The position numbers and the translations under genes were made by a program. The notes under the pieces are model-generated. The model was not told where the DNA came from and did not search any database. It worked only from the letters and a program-made list of their open reading frames with translations. Shown piece after piece: positions 6,856-14,542 of a DNA stretch of 14,542 bases. Positions within the stretch are counted from its first letter, which is position 1. The number at the start of each line of letters is the position of its first letter. This DNA is from Desulfobacteraceae bacterium (GTDB lineage: Bacteria; Desulfobacterota; Desulfobacteria; Desulfobacterales; UBA11574): positions 1-14,542 of the forward strand of contig PKTV01000387.1 of NCBI GenBank assembly GCA_002868985.1. The letters are read 5' to 3'.

Positions 6856-6900
6856 CCTGAACCTTTCACGAGCCGGAGCCTTTCATATGAGCGGTTCAGG
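6856..6900. repeat. 8-bp inverted repeat adjacent to the previous hairpin
   Basis: CCTGAACC (6856-6863) pairs with GGTTCAGG (6893-6900) around a loop of 29 nt. The loop contains an imperfect tandem of CCTTTCAC-GAGCCGG and CCTTTCATATGAGCGG. It follows the 6791-6843 stem by 12 nt, so the two may form one structured unit. Confidence 0.4.
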
Positions 6901-7033
6901 TTATAACATCAGCTCTCCTTTTAAACATCAACTTAGAAAAATTCCCCTCCGGTATTGTCATTTTAAAGATCTGTTTTATATTTCCCGATAAGATCATGTT
7001 ACGATATTAAAAAACAAATTGACCTCAAAAGAT

Positions 7034-7230
7034 CTTCAGGTATGATTAAATTTTTGACCGGAAGCTGTCTGAGTGGATTAGGGATCGTTTTGAACGAACC
7101 ATCTGAGATTTAACGTTTTGGATGGAACCCTTTGGTAAAGTAAAGATCTTTATGAATAGCCCCGGCAGGTTCTTTCATTACGAGCCCTTGTTCACGAGTT
7201 CTTTCAGCAAAAATTTAATCATACCTGAAG
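7034..7230. repeat. 197-bp element with perfect 23-bp terminal inverted repeats
   Basis: Positions 7034-7056 (beginning CTTCAGGTATGATTAAAT) are the exact reverse complement of 7208-7230, with 151 bp between. No open frame fills the interior and I see no target-site duplication at the ends. The geometry is that of a MITE-like non-autonomous element, or of a long RNA stem in the 5' region of the M16 peptidase gene 151 bp downstream. Confidence 0.6.
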
Positions 7231-7380
7231 CGGAAATTCCTTCAAAAGGCTGAGGTGTCATAAAATACAAAAGTTCGTTGTTTGTTATAGCATTTCTCAA
7301 AAATAACATCGGGTTTATAAATCTTAAAGAAACCGGCTGAGCGTTTTTACTCAATCGGCTTATTGTATTGGAGTATTACC

Positions 7381-10290
7381 ATGTTAAAAAAGCGTATTGA
7401 CTTTTTTTCGGTAAAGTTTTCATTCAGTGTTTTTATTATTGCTGCTTTACTGGTTTGTTTTGCTATCAATAAAAGCATTGCATCCGACAATCCAGCCAAA
7501 CATCTTTCCAAAGCAAATCAAGTTGTTGAACATAACAGTTCTTTAGATCTATGGTCCTTTAAGAAGGGGGACCTTCATCCTGATCCGGACCTTGTGTTTA
7601 AAAAATTATCCAATGGTTTTGCATATATATTATTGAAAAATCAACATCCGAAAGACCGGGTGAGTATGCATCTTTATATTCAGGCAGGTTCAATGCATGA
7701 ATCTGACAGTCAACAAGGTTTGGCGCATTTTTTAGAGCATATGCTGTTTAACGGCTCAACACATTTCAAGCCTGCGGAACTGGTAAAATTTTTTCAGAGT
7801 ATCGGAATGCAGTTTGGGGCGGACGCAAATGCCCATACCGGGTTTAATGAAACTGTCTATGACATTCTTTTACCTGAAGGAAACAAGGAAAACCTGGTAA
7901 AGGGTCTGGTTGTAATGAAAGATTTTGCCGAAGGCGCCCTTTTGCTGCCATCTGAAATCGAAAGAGAACGACGCGTCGTTCTATCTGAAAAACGGACTCG
8001 GGATTCAGCATCCTATCGAACATATATCAAAAAACTCAAATTTGAATTCCCAGATGCCATAATATCAAAAAGACTTCCTATCGGTCGGGAAGAAATACTA
8101 AAAAAGGCTGACCAAGAGCAATTTAAAGCGTTTTATGACACCTGGTATCGACCGGACAATATGATCCTTGTTTTGGTTGGAGATTTTGAATCAGAATTGG
8201 CGGGAATGCTTATAGAAGATAAATTTTCTACAATAATCCCCCGTGCCCCTCCCGGAAAAATTCCAGACCTCGGGGATATAGCACATAAAGGTATAAAACC
8301 TTTCTACCACTTTGAAAAAGAATCAGGAAATACGACAGTAAGCATTGAAATCTTAGAAAAGATTTTATCCATGCCCGATTCATACGATTTTCGACAAAAA
8401 GAATTGATTGAGAATATTGCCAACCGAATGGTAAAGTATCGACTCGACACACTCATACAAAAACCTGGAACCCCTTTCACATCAGCATCCATAAGCTCTG
8501 GGATTTTCCTGCGTCAGGTCAAATACGCAGATATCACAGCAGATTGCAATCCGGAAAACTGGGAGAAATCGCTTTCACTCATCGAACAAACCTTAAGGCA
8601 GGCATTGATATTCGGTTTCACAACATCGGAACTGGCACGGGTAAAAAAGGATCTTCTTTCCGAATTGGATGACGCGCTCAAAAAGGCACCTACACGTGAT
8701 AGCAAAAAGCTGGCACGCGAGATCATTTGGGGCCTGAACTCGAATCGTGTGTTCATGTCGCCACAACAGGAAAAAGAACTGTATACTCCGATAATCAACT
8801 CCGTGACATTAAAAAATGTCCACGATGCCTTCAAAGATATTTGGGCTCCCGAACACCGGCTTTTGGTTGTCTCCGGCAACGCAAAACTGACAGATAAAAA
8901 TCCCGAAACGAAAATATTGAACACCTACCATAAAGGTATGCAAACCGCCGTATCAAGACCGGCTGAGGGGAAATCGGTTGTTTTTCCATATCTTCTTGAA
9001 CCTAAAAAAGAAGGCCGAATAACACAGACAAAAAAGATGCCTGATCTTGAAATTATCCAGGTGGATTTTAGAAACGGTGTCCGCCTGAACCTGAAAAAAA
9101 CCGACTTTCAGGCCAACCAAATATTGATTAATCTTTCCTTTGGACAGGGCAAATCCTGTGAGCCTTTAAACAAACCGGGGCTGGCTTTGTTAACCGAAAA
9201 CGTCATCGATGAAAGCGGTCTCGGCACCCTCACAAAAGACGAACTTAAATGGGCCATGGCCGGAAAAAATACCCACGTTACTTTTAGTATTGACGAAGAT
9301 CGCTTTTTATTACAAGGAGAAACCGTTTCCAATGAGGTTTCTCTGCTGTTTCAACTTCTTTACGCCCATATTATGGATCCCGGCTTTAGAAAAGATGCTT
9401 ATGAACTCTCTTTGAAGCGATTCAGGCAAAAATACATAGAACTTTCCAGATCAATCAACGGAGCAATGGCACTTTCCGGCAGTCGTTTTCTTGCCGGAGG
9501 AGACCCTCGATTCGGTCTTCCCGATGATAAAACATTCAATAAATTGACTCTTGATGATATTAAATCATGGATCAGTCCATTCATTGGAAATAATGACATT
9601 GAAGTCTCGGTTGTCGGCGATGTTGATATCGATTCAATCATCCAATTAACCGCCCGATATTTTGGGAGCCTCACGTTGCATCCTACCGTCAACACACAAA
9701 AGGAATTAAAGCTGCCCGTTTTTCCCGTTGGTCAATCTCAAACCCTATCTGTTCAGACAAAAATTTCAAAAGGACTCATAATCCTTGCTTATCCGACGGA
9801 AGACATTTGGAATATCAATCGGACGCGTCGTTTGTCTATTTTGTCGGATATTATCTCGGACAGGTTTCGCGAGCAGATACGAGAAAAGCTGGGATCCGCA
9901 TATTCCACCTTTGCATTTAACAGGCCGAGCAAGGCCTACCCGGGATATGGCGTCCTTCAGGCGATGGCCTACATTGATCCTAACGAGTCGGACATTGTCA
10001 TAAAAGAGATAAAGAAAATCGTATCAAAGATTGCAAAAGACGGGGTCACACAGGATGAACTGAGCCGAGCCAAAGAACCGACATTGACCAGCATAAAAGA
10101 CATGTTTCGAAAAAACAATTACTGGCTCGACACGGTTCTTACAGGCTCCAAAATATATCCTCAAAAGATAGACTGGAGCCGGACAATATTGAAGGATTAT
10201 GCTTCTATTACAAAGGAAGGGGTGTCAAATATTGCGAAAAAATATCTGGTTAACGACAAGGCTGCAACAATTATTATAAAACCGAAATAG
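7381..10290 (+). CDS. Periplasmic two-domain M16 zinc metallopeptidase (PqqL/pitrilysin type)
   Basis: A 969-residue peptidase of the inverzincin M16 family, which degrades short or unfolded peptides. Residues 1-35 form a signal peptide with a basic start, a hydrophobic core (14-29) and a likely cut after SIA. The active site HFLEH (His116, Glu119, His120) and the third zinc ligand, probably Glu196 in IERERRVV, give the H-x-x-E-H...E signature at usual spacing. The second half (about 540-969) is the inactive partner domain. It lacks HxxEH near residue 600 but keeps Arg834 and Tyr841 (REKLGSAYS), the substrate-gripping pair of this family. The start at 7381 has GGAG 7 nt upstream; the in-frame TTG at 7363 does not. 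Its last 17 nt overlap the 3' end of rsmA on the opposite strand. Substrate unknown. Confidence 0.93.
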   Translation: MLKKRIDFFSVKFSFSVFIIAALLVCFAINKSIASDNPAKHLSKANQVVEHNSSLDLWSFKKGDLHPDPDLVFKKLSNGFAYILLKNQHPKDRVSMHLYIQAGSMHESDSQQGLAHFLEHMLFNGSTHFKPAELVKFFQSIGMQFGADANAHTGFNETVYDILLPEGNKENLVKGLVVMKDFAEGALLLPSEIERERRVVLSEKRTRDSASYRTYIKKLKFEFPDAIISKRLPIGREEILKKADQEQFKAFYDTWYRPDNMILVLVGDFESELAGMLIEDKFSTIIPRAPPGKIPDLGDIAHKGIKPFYHFEKESGNTTVSIEILEKILSMPDSYDFRQKELIENIANRMVKYRLDTLIQKPGTPFTSASISSGIFLRQVKYADITADCNPENWEKSLSLIEQTLRQALIFGFTTSELARVKKDLLSELDDALKKAPTRDSKKLAREIIWGLNSNRVFMSPQQEKELYTPIINSVTLKNVHDAFKDIWAPEHRLLVVSGNAKLTDKNPETKILNTYHKGMQTAVSRPAEGKSVVFPYLLEPKKEGRITQTKKMPDLEIIQVDFRNGVRLNLKKTDFQANQILINLSFGQGKSCEPLNKPGLALLTENVIDESGLGTLTKDELKWAMAGKNTHVTFSIDEDRFLLQGETVSNEVSLLFQLLYAHIMDPGFRKDAYELSLKRFRQKYIELSRSINGAMALSGSRFLAGGDPRFGLPDDKTFNKLTLDDIKSWISPFIGNNDIEVSVVGDVDIDSIIQLTARYFGSLTLHPTVNTQKELKLPVFPVGQSQTLSVQTKISKGLIILAYPTEDIWNINRTRRLSILSDIISDRFREQIREKLGSAYSTFAFNRPSKAYPGYGVLQAMAYIDPNESDIVIKEIKKIVSKIAKDGVTQDELSRAKEPTLTSIKDMFRKNNYWLDTVLTGSKIYPQKIDWSRTILKDYASITKEGVSNIAKKYLVNDKAATIIIKPK

Positions 10291-11125
10291 GAAGCAAATT
10301 GTTGCTCAGTTTTACAAACTCTTCCACGGTAAGCGTCTCAGCTCGACGAATGGGATCGATACCCGACTTCTCAAGTACGCCCTTTGCTGTAATGGGGTCA
10401 ATGTTGAGTTCACTTGCAGCCAGTGCGTTCTTCAGGGTTTTTCGTCTGTTCCCGAAACCCGCTTTTATCACTTTAAAAAGAAATGGTTCATCAGAAGCCT
10501 TATGGTCGATTTCTTTTTTAAATTTCAATTCCAGGATTTGAGAGTCGACTTTTGGTTTTGGGAAAAAAAGAGAGGCTTTCGCATCGACCAGCTTCTTGAT
10601 ATCCGAACAATAACGCAACATGACTGTAAGCCGCCCGTAATCCTTGCATCCGGTCTCTGCCGTGATGCGCTGCGCAAGCTCTTTTTGAAACATGAGAACC
10701 GCCCGACTGATACCCTCTCTTGACCGAATCAGCTGAACAAGAATTTGAGAAGAAATATTATAAGGAAGATTGCCCATGACCACTATTTTCCCACCCATGT
10801 CTTCTACCAGCGCTGTTATATCGACGGATAATATGTCTTCTTCAATAATGGAAATATTGGTAAGACCGCTGACGAGAATCTCCATATTTAAGATAGGGAT
10901 GATTTGGCGATCTTTTTCAACCGCAAAAACCTTTTTGGCTCTGCGAGCCAGAGGAATGGTCAGCGCACCCAACCCTGCTCCGATTTCGAGAATAATATCC
11001 TCAGATGATATTCCGGCACGTTTTACAATCATCTCAGTAAAAGCCGGATTGACGATAAAATTCTGCCCCAGTTGTTTCTTGGGGTGAATGTTATGTGCAG
11101 CAAGCAGTATTTTTGGTGAAGTCAT
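10274..11125 (-). CDS. rsmA: 16S rRNA (adenine1518/1519-N6) dimethyltransferase RsmA
   Basis: A 283-residue RsmA/KsgA methyltransferase that dimethylates two adjacent adenines in the 3'-terminal helix 45 of 16S rRNA during 30S maturation, using S-adenosylmethionine. Seen: KKQLGQNFIVN (16-26), motif I LEIGAGLGALT (46-56), acidic motif II around VEKD (69-72), EDIL (96-99), and catalytic motif IV NLPYNIS (119-125). FPKPKVDS (188-195) and GFGNRRKTLKN (223-233) are typical of the C-terminal RNA-binding part. The frame is open to 11248, but the ATG at 11125 gives the normal N-terminus and avoids overlapping the DUF2062 gene; its ribosome site is weak. It lies 28 nt after DUF2062 (likely operon) and overlaps the M16 3' end by 17 nt in convergent orientation. 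Confidence 0.95.
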   Translation of the reverse strand: MTSPKILLAAHNIHPKKQLGQNFIVNPAFTEMIVKRAGISSEDIILEIGAGLGALTIPLARRAKKVFAVEKDRQIIPILNMEILVSGLTNISIIEEDILSVDITALVEDMGGKIVVMGNLPYNISSQILVQLIRSREGISRAVLMFQKELAQRITAETGCKDYGRLTVMLRYCSDIKKLVDAKASLFFPKPKVDSQILELKFKKEIDHKASDEPFLFKVIKAGFGNRRKTLKNALAASELNIDPITAKGVLEKSGIDPIRRAETLTVEEFVKLSNNLLPISVL

Positions 11126-11153
11126 TGTGTGACTCGAAAAAATGGACTGAAAC

Positions 11154-11648
11154 CTATTCTTTTGATGCCCTGCGTAATCGTATGATCGTAATAATTTTGC
11201 GGGTGATGAAATATGACGTAATGCCGGGCAAAATCCCCAGTATGACACCGCCAGCGATCATGGCAATTGTAACATCCATCCCCAGATCTAAAAGTTCTAG
11301 AATCGACTCGTATTTTACATTAAACGGCGCCGGATTTCCGAGAAGATACATTCCCGCCTTATAACTTCCCCAATAGAAAATCGGAGCGGTGATGGGGTTG
11401 CAAAACCAAACTCCCAGTGCCGCAGCGACTTTGCTTCCTCGAAGAATAAACGCCAGGGCAACAGCGAGAACCGTATGAAACGGCATGGTTGGCGTTATGC
11501 CGACAAAAACGCCGATAGCCATACCCATGGCGACATAATGAGGATCTCCCTCGAGGTTTTTAACACGGTCGACAAATTCACGAATGTTATATTTACATAA
11601 TCGTCCTGGGGATGTTTTGATATTTAAATCCTGTCTTGTTTCTTTCAT
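11154..11648 (-). CDS. DUF2062 membrane protein
   Basis: A 164-residue inner-membrane protein of the DUF2062 (PF09835) family. The hallmark sequence AIGVFVGITPTMPFHT (44-59) lies in a hydrophobic stretch (39-67). NPITAPIFYWGSY (84-96) follows in a second (73-96), and a third hydrophobic segment spans about 125-155. The biochemical function is unknown; relatives often sit near envelope or translation genes. It is 28 nt upstream of rsmA on the same strand, so the two are probably cotranscribed. The ATG at 11648 lacks an obvious ribosome site, but no better start is available. Confidence 0.88.
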   Translation of the reverse strand: MKETRQDLNIKTSPGRLCKYNIREFVDRVKNLEGDPHYVAMGMAIGVFVGITPTMPFHTVLAVALAFILRGSKVAAALGVWFCNPITAPIFYWGSYKAGMYLLGNPAPFNVKYESILELLDLGMDVTIAMIAGGVILGILPGITSYFITRKIITIIRLRRASKE

Positions 11649-11967
11649 GGCTTAACGATTGCATATCGTATGATTTTATCTTAATAAATTTTTCCAGCCT
11701 GATGTGTTCTAGTATCATTGCTGAAAATTAAAGGTGCAAAACCTGATTTTATGAAAAATTCGAAACGGTATAGGGTTATCACGAAAAATCGCTATTTTCA
11801 ACATTTCAATGGTTGAGAGGCAGATCCCTACCCCGAACATATCATGAAATATTCGGGGTAAAGCCTTTTCTTGACTTTTTATCTAATTTTTGATCAGGTC
11901 ATATTAAGCCTTTTCCGGATAAATTTCCAACATAATCATGGCATCGGCACAAGAAAGGGAGGTCCAC
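11649..11967. other. Divergent gap between DUF2062 and the second winged-helix gene
   Basis: It must hold promoters for both directions. The clearest structure is a 9-bp perfect hairpin TACCCCGAA/TTCGGGGTA (11829-11837 and 11852-11860, 14-nt loop). TTGACT at 11871-11876 resembles the -35 of the first winged-helix gene, but I see no -10 at proper spacing. AGGGAGGT (11956-11963) is the ribosome site of the following gene. No small gene is seen. Confidence 0.5.
11829..11860. repeat. 9-bp GC-centred hairpin upstream of the second winged-helix gene
   Basis: The arms TACCCCGAA and TTCGGGGTA are perfectly complementary with a 14-nt AT-rich loop. It is immediately before TTGACT, 108 nt upstream of the ATG. 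It could be an operator or an attenuator; it does not follow any rightward gene, so it is not a gene-end terminator. Confidence 0.45.
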
Positions 11968-12360
11968 ATGGTCAGAAAAAAAGGGAAATCGGTAAGCTTT
12001 GATGCAATGGTAAAGTTCTTCATGCAGTACTATAATATCCCGACAAAGAAGGATATTGAAAAACTGGTAGAGAGGATGGACCGGCTTGAAAAGGTGATTA
12101 AAGAGTCTGCATTATACGGCAAAGGCAGGCGCATTTCCACCTTAAAACCTTCAAAAAAAACAACGTCAGCGTTAAGGTCTGCTGCAACTTCTTCTAATAT
12201 GGTACTCGAAGTTATCAAACGCTTCAAAAAAGGCGTCGGATTTTCCGAAATTCAAGAAAGAACCGGTCTTGGAGAAAAAAAACTTCGTAATATTATCTAC
12301 CGGCTACACAAAATGAAAAAAGTTACCCGAAAGAGCCGTGGAATTTATATCGCTTCCTAA
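11968..12360 (+). CDS. Basic winged-helix protein with coiled-coil N-terminus
   Basis: A 130-residue basic protein. Residues 11-46 carry FFMQYYNIPTKKDIEKLVER and then MDRLEKVI, an amphipathic coiled-coil-like helix that recalls phasin/PhaF-type granule-associated proteins. Residues 47-77 are a Lys/Ser-rich linker. Residues 78-130 form a winged-helix-like domain (EVIKRFKKGV ... KSRGIYIAS) that matches the C-terminus of the 6339-6722 protein at about 22 of 50 positions. The start at 11968 is set by AGGGAGGT 4 nt upstream; the ATG at 11938 would add ten unlike residues. A nucleoid or regulatory DNA-binding role is inferred. The M16C peptidase gene starts 54 nt after its stop with no terminator between, so the two are probably cotranscribed. 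Confidence 0.83.
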   Translation: MVRKKGKSVSFDAMVKFFMQYYNIPTKKDIEKLVERMDRLEKVIKESALYGKGRRISTLKPSKKTTSALRSAATSSNMVLEVIKRFKKGVGFSEIQERTGLGEKKLRNIIYRLHKMKKVTRKSRGIYIAS

Positions 12361-12414
12361 ATCAAATTTAAAATTTACTTTTTACCTTATCATACATTTT
12401 CAGGTGATCCTCTC

Positions 12415-14542
12415 ATGAACCCATCTTCTGATAAAAACAATCCCGGTCTACAAAAGGCCTCCGGCATTTTAGGCTATTCCATTAAAAAGATCATCGCCCT
12501 CAAAGAAGTTGATTCCTTTCTTTATCTTCTTGAACACTCGCATACCGGCGCCCGACACGCTCACATCAGCAACAGCGATGAAGAAAACACGTTTAGCGTA
12601 GCCTTTAAAACAGTTCCATCTGATTCCACCGGTGTGGCACACATTTTAGAACATACGGCTTTATGTGGTTCCCGCAAATTCCCGATACACGATCCTTTCT
12701 TTTCCATGCTCAAAAGAAGTTTAAGTACGTTCATGAACGCTTTTACTTCATCCGACTGGACCATGTATCCGTTTTCAACCCAGAATAAAAAAGACTTGTA
12801 TAATCTTATGGATGTTTATCTGGATTCGGCCTTTTATCCCAATATTGAAGAACTCAGCTTCAAGCAGGAAGGGCATCGTATTGAAATAGAGGGTGATCCC
12901 GAAGACGCTGAATCGTTGAAGCTTGTTTATAGAGGGGTCGTATACAACGAGATGAAAGGGGCCATGTCATCACCGAACCAGGTAATGGTCCGGTCTATTT
13001 TAAATGCCCTTTATCCCGAGACGACATACAGTTATAATTCCGGCGGTGATCCTGTGGTCATCCCTCGGTTGACGCACAACCAGCTAAAATCTTTTCACCA
13101 GAGGCACTATCATCCCAGCAACGCTTTTTTTTATACTTATGGAAATCTGCCCTTAATAGATCATCTGAAATTTATCAATGACAAAATCTTAAAGCATTTT
13201 AAGCGCATTGACCCAGGAACCGATGTTCCATCTCAGCCCCGCTGGAATCATCCGCAAAAAAAACAATATACCTATCCTTTAGATAAAAATGAAGACCCAT
13301 CAAAAAAATGCCAAGCTTGTGTGGCATGGCTCACTGCTGATATCAAAGACGCTTTTGAAGTTTTAATTCTAACTCTTTTAGAAAGAATTCTTCTCGGAAA
13401 TCCGGCATCTCCGTTGCGCAAAGCTTTAATCGATTCAAATATTGGATCGTCCCTTAGCGACGGAACCGGATTTGATGCCGATAACAGAGACACCATGTTT
13501 GTCTGTGGGTTAAAGGATGTCACAATATCTGACGCTTCGAAAATCGAAACCATCATTTTAGATGTTCTAAAAGACTTGTCGGAAAAGGGCATCGATAAAA
13601 AAATCATTGAATCCGCCATCCACCAATTAGAATTTCATCACAAGGAGATAACAAACACCCCGTATCCATACGGGATTAAACTGTTGTTAAACTTTGCCGG
13701 AAGCTGGTTTCACGGCGGCGATCCGGAAAACATTTTGAGGTTCGACGAGGATTTAAAAAGACTGCGAAATGAAATTGAAAAAGGTACTTTTTTCGAAAAC
13801 CGAATCAACACTTATTTCCTGGACAATCCACACCGTGTGCTTTTGACACTTGTTCCGGATCAGGTGATGGAAGAGAAGGAAGGCGAACGCGTCGAAAAAG
13901 AACTCGATGGAATCCTTGCCGACACGACGCCATCTGAAATTGAAAAAATAAGCGCGGATACCAAAGCGTTAAAACAGCTTCAGGAAAAAATCGAGGACAT
14001 ATCCTGTCTGCCCACTTTAGCACTTGATGATATTCCCCCTTCGGTTCAACGGGTGGAAGCCTCAGCCTCATATTCCACGATTCCGGCCACGTGTTATTCA
14101 CGGCCGACCTCTGGGATTTTCTATTTTGCGGCAGTTGCCGGAAGCGGACTACTGCCCAAAGAACGCATCCCTCTGGTTCCATTTTTCTGCTACGCATTCA
14201 CCAAAATCGGCACTGCCCTCCATGACTATGTCGAGATGGCACGCCGTATGGATGCCCATACCGGCGGCATGAGCCTTTCCTGCCACGCCCGCACCGGCTT
14301 TGAAGGTTCGGCTGAATGTCTGCCGTTTGTCGCGTTTAATGGAAAATGTCTGGTCCGGAATCAGGACAAAATGTTTGGGATCATCGAAGAATTTTTTTAT
14401 AATTTTGATTTCTCTGACTTGATTCGATTAAAAAGTCTATTTATGGAATATAAAGCCGGCCTGGAATCCATGGTGGTTCAAAACGGCCATCGACTGGCCA
14501 TGTCGTTGGCGTCGAGAAATTTTTCAATCAGCAGTGCGCTCA
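12415..14542 (+). CDS. M16C zinc metallopeptidase, PreP/Cym1 type (3' end missing)
   Basis: An uninterrupted frame of 709 codons that leaves the window without a stop. Family members run to about 970-1000 residues, so about a quarter is missing. Seen: inverted zinc motif HILEH (His76, Glu79, His80) followed by TALCGS, FMNAFTSSDWTMYPF (106-120) typical of presequence peptidases, and the probable third zinc ligand Glu179 in VVYNEMKGA, about 99 residues after His80 as in PreP. There is no signal peptide, so a cytosolic oligopeptidase is likely. AGGTGA lies 7 nt before the ATG. It follows the second winged-helix gene closely. It is only distantly related to the M16 peptidase at 7381-10290 and is a different subfamily, not a recent duplicate. 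Confidence 0.92.
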   Translation, partial: MNPSSDKNNPGLQKASGILGYSIKKIIALKEVDSFLYLLEHSHTGARHAHISNSDEENTFSVAFKTVPSDSTGVAHILEHTALCGSRKFPIHDPFFSMLKRSLSTFMNAFTSSDWTMYPFSTQNKKDLYNLMDVYLDSAFYPNIEELSFKQEGHRIEIEGDPEDAESLKLVYRGVVYNEMKGAMSSPNQVMVRSILNALYPETTYSYNSGGDPVVIPRLTHNQLKSFHQRHYHPSNAFFYTYGNLPLIDHLKFINDKILKHFKRIDPGTDVPSQPRWNHPQKKQYTYPLDKNEDPSKKCQACVAWLTADIKDAFEVLILTLLERILLGNPASPLRKALIDSNIGSSLSDGTGFDADNRDTMFVCGLKDVTISDASKIETIILDVLKDLSEKGIDKKIIESAIHQLEFHHKEITNTPYPYGIKLLLNFAGSWFHGGDPENILRFDEDLKRLRNEIEKGTFFENRINTYFLDNPHRVLLTLVPDQVMEEKEGERVEKELDGILADTTPSEIEKISADTKALKQLQEKIEDISCLPTLALDDIPPSVQRVEASASYSTIPATCYSRPTSGIFYFAAVAGSGLLPKERIPLVPFFCYAFTKIGTALHDYVEMARRMDAHTGGMSLSCHARTGFEGSAECLPFVAFNGKCLVRNQDKMFGIIEEFFYNFDFSDLIRLKSLFMEYKAGLESMVVQNGHRLAMSLASRNFSISSAL

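Larger units (their letters stand above)
6723..7380. other. Gene-free region with three inverted repeats before the M16 gene
   Basis: No convincing gene is present; an 83-codon frame at 6740-6991 runs through two hairpins and resembles nothing I know. The region contains inverted repeats at 6791-6843, 6856-6900 and 7034-7230. AAAGATCT occurs at 6965, 7028 and 7142, the last within the palindrome TAAAGATCTTTA (7141-7152). GTTCTTTCA is directly repeated near 7170 and 7199. The M16 promoter is probably near TTTATAAAT (about 7314-7322), but no good -35 was found. Confidence 0.5.

Noticed and set aside
6740..6991. Plus-strand frame of 83 codons after the first winged-helix gene
   Set aside because: Spans two inverted repeats and has no good ribosome site or recognisable domain.
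11126..11248. 41-codon N-terminal extension of rsmA
   Set aside because: RsmA normally begins close to the KKQLGQNF motif; the extension overlaps the DUF2062 gene and has unlike composition.
13272..14272. Several open frames on either strand inside 12415-14542
   Set aside because: The M16C frame is continuous across the whole span with zinc motifs and family sequence, so these are shadows.
7381..14542. The two M16 genes as a recent tandem duplication
   Set aside because: They belong to different subfamilies: PqqL-like with signal peptide and 76-residue zinc ligand spacing, versus PreP-like without signal and about 99-residue spacing.

Overview
The window looks like chromosomal DNA of a mesophilic, moderately AT-rich Gram-negative bacterium. 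The lysine-rich winged-helix proteins, the pit plus DUF47 pair, the PreP-type M16C peptidase and the abundant short palindromic repeats between genes all suggest a deltaproteobacterium (Desulfobacterota, perhaps Desulfobacterales). That assignment is inference from gene style; no rRNA or other phylogenetic marker is present. I see no tRNA, rRNA, CRISPR array, transposase or phage gene.

Layout. 1-70 (-): the first codons of an unrecognised gene that runs off the left edge. 482-1315 (+): a membrane-anchored alpha/beta hydrolase behind a leader with two perfect palindromes. 3340-1436 (-): a two-gene phosphate uptake operon, a PiT-family transporter followed 12 nt later by its DUF47/PhoU-like partner. 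5604-3646 (-): a UvrD/PcrA-type superfamily 1 helicase interrupted by one in-frame TAA just before motif VI. 5605-6338: a gene-free stretch with two nested palindromic elements. 6339-6722 (+): a small Lys/Ala-rich winged-helix protein. 6723-7380: another gene-free stretch with three inverted repeats, one of them a perfect 23-bp pair. 7381-10290 (+): a two-domain periplasmic M16 zinc peptidase whose end overlaps, tail to tail, rsmA (11125-10274, -). DUF2062 (11648-11154, -) lies just upstream of rsmA. 11968-12360 (+): a second winged-helix protein related to the first. 12415 to the right edge (+): the N-terminal 709 residues of an M16C (PreP/Cym1-type) peptidase.

How it fits together. The phosphate pair and the DUF2062-rsmA pair are ordinary housekeeping. 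The unusual features are: (a) two related basic winged-helix proteins, each the next same-strand gene before a different M16 peptidase; (b) a helicase that needs only one base change to be intact; (c) several intergenic palindromic elements that look like mobile non-coding repeats or structured RNAs. No clearly new multi-gene defence or biosynthetic system is visible.
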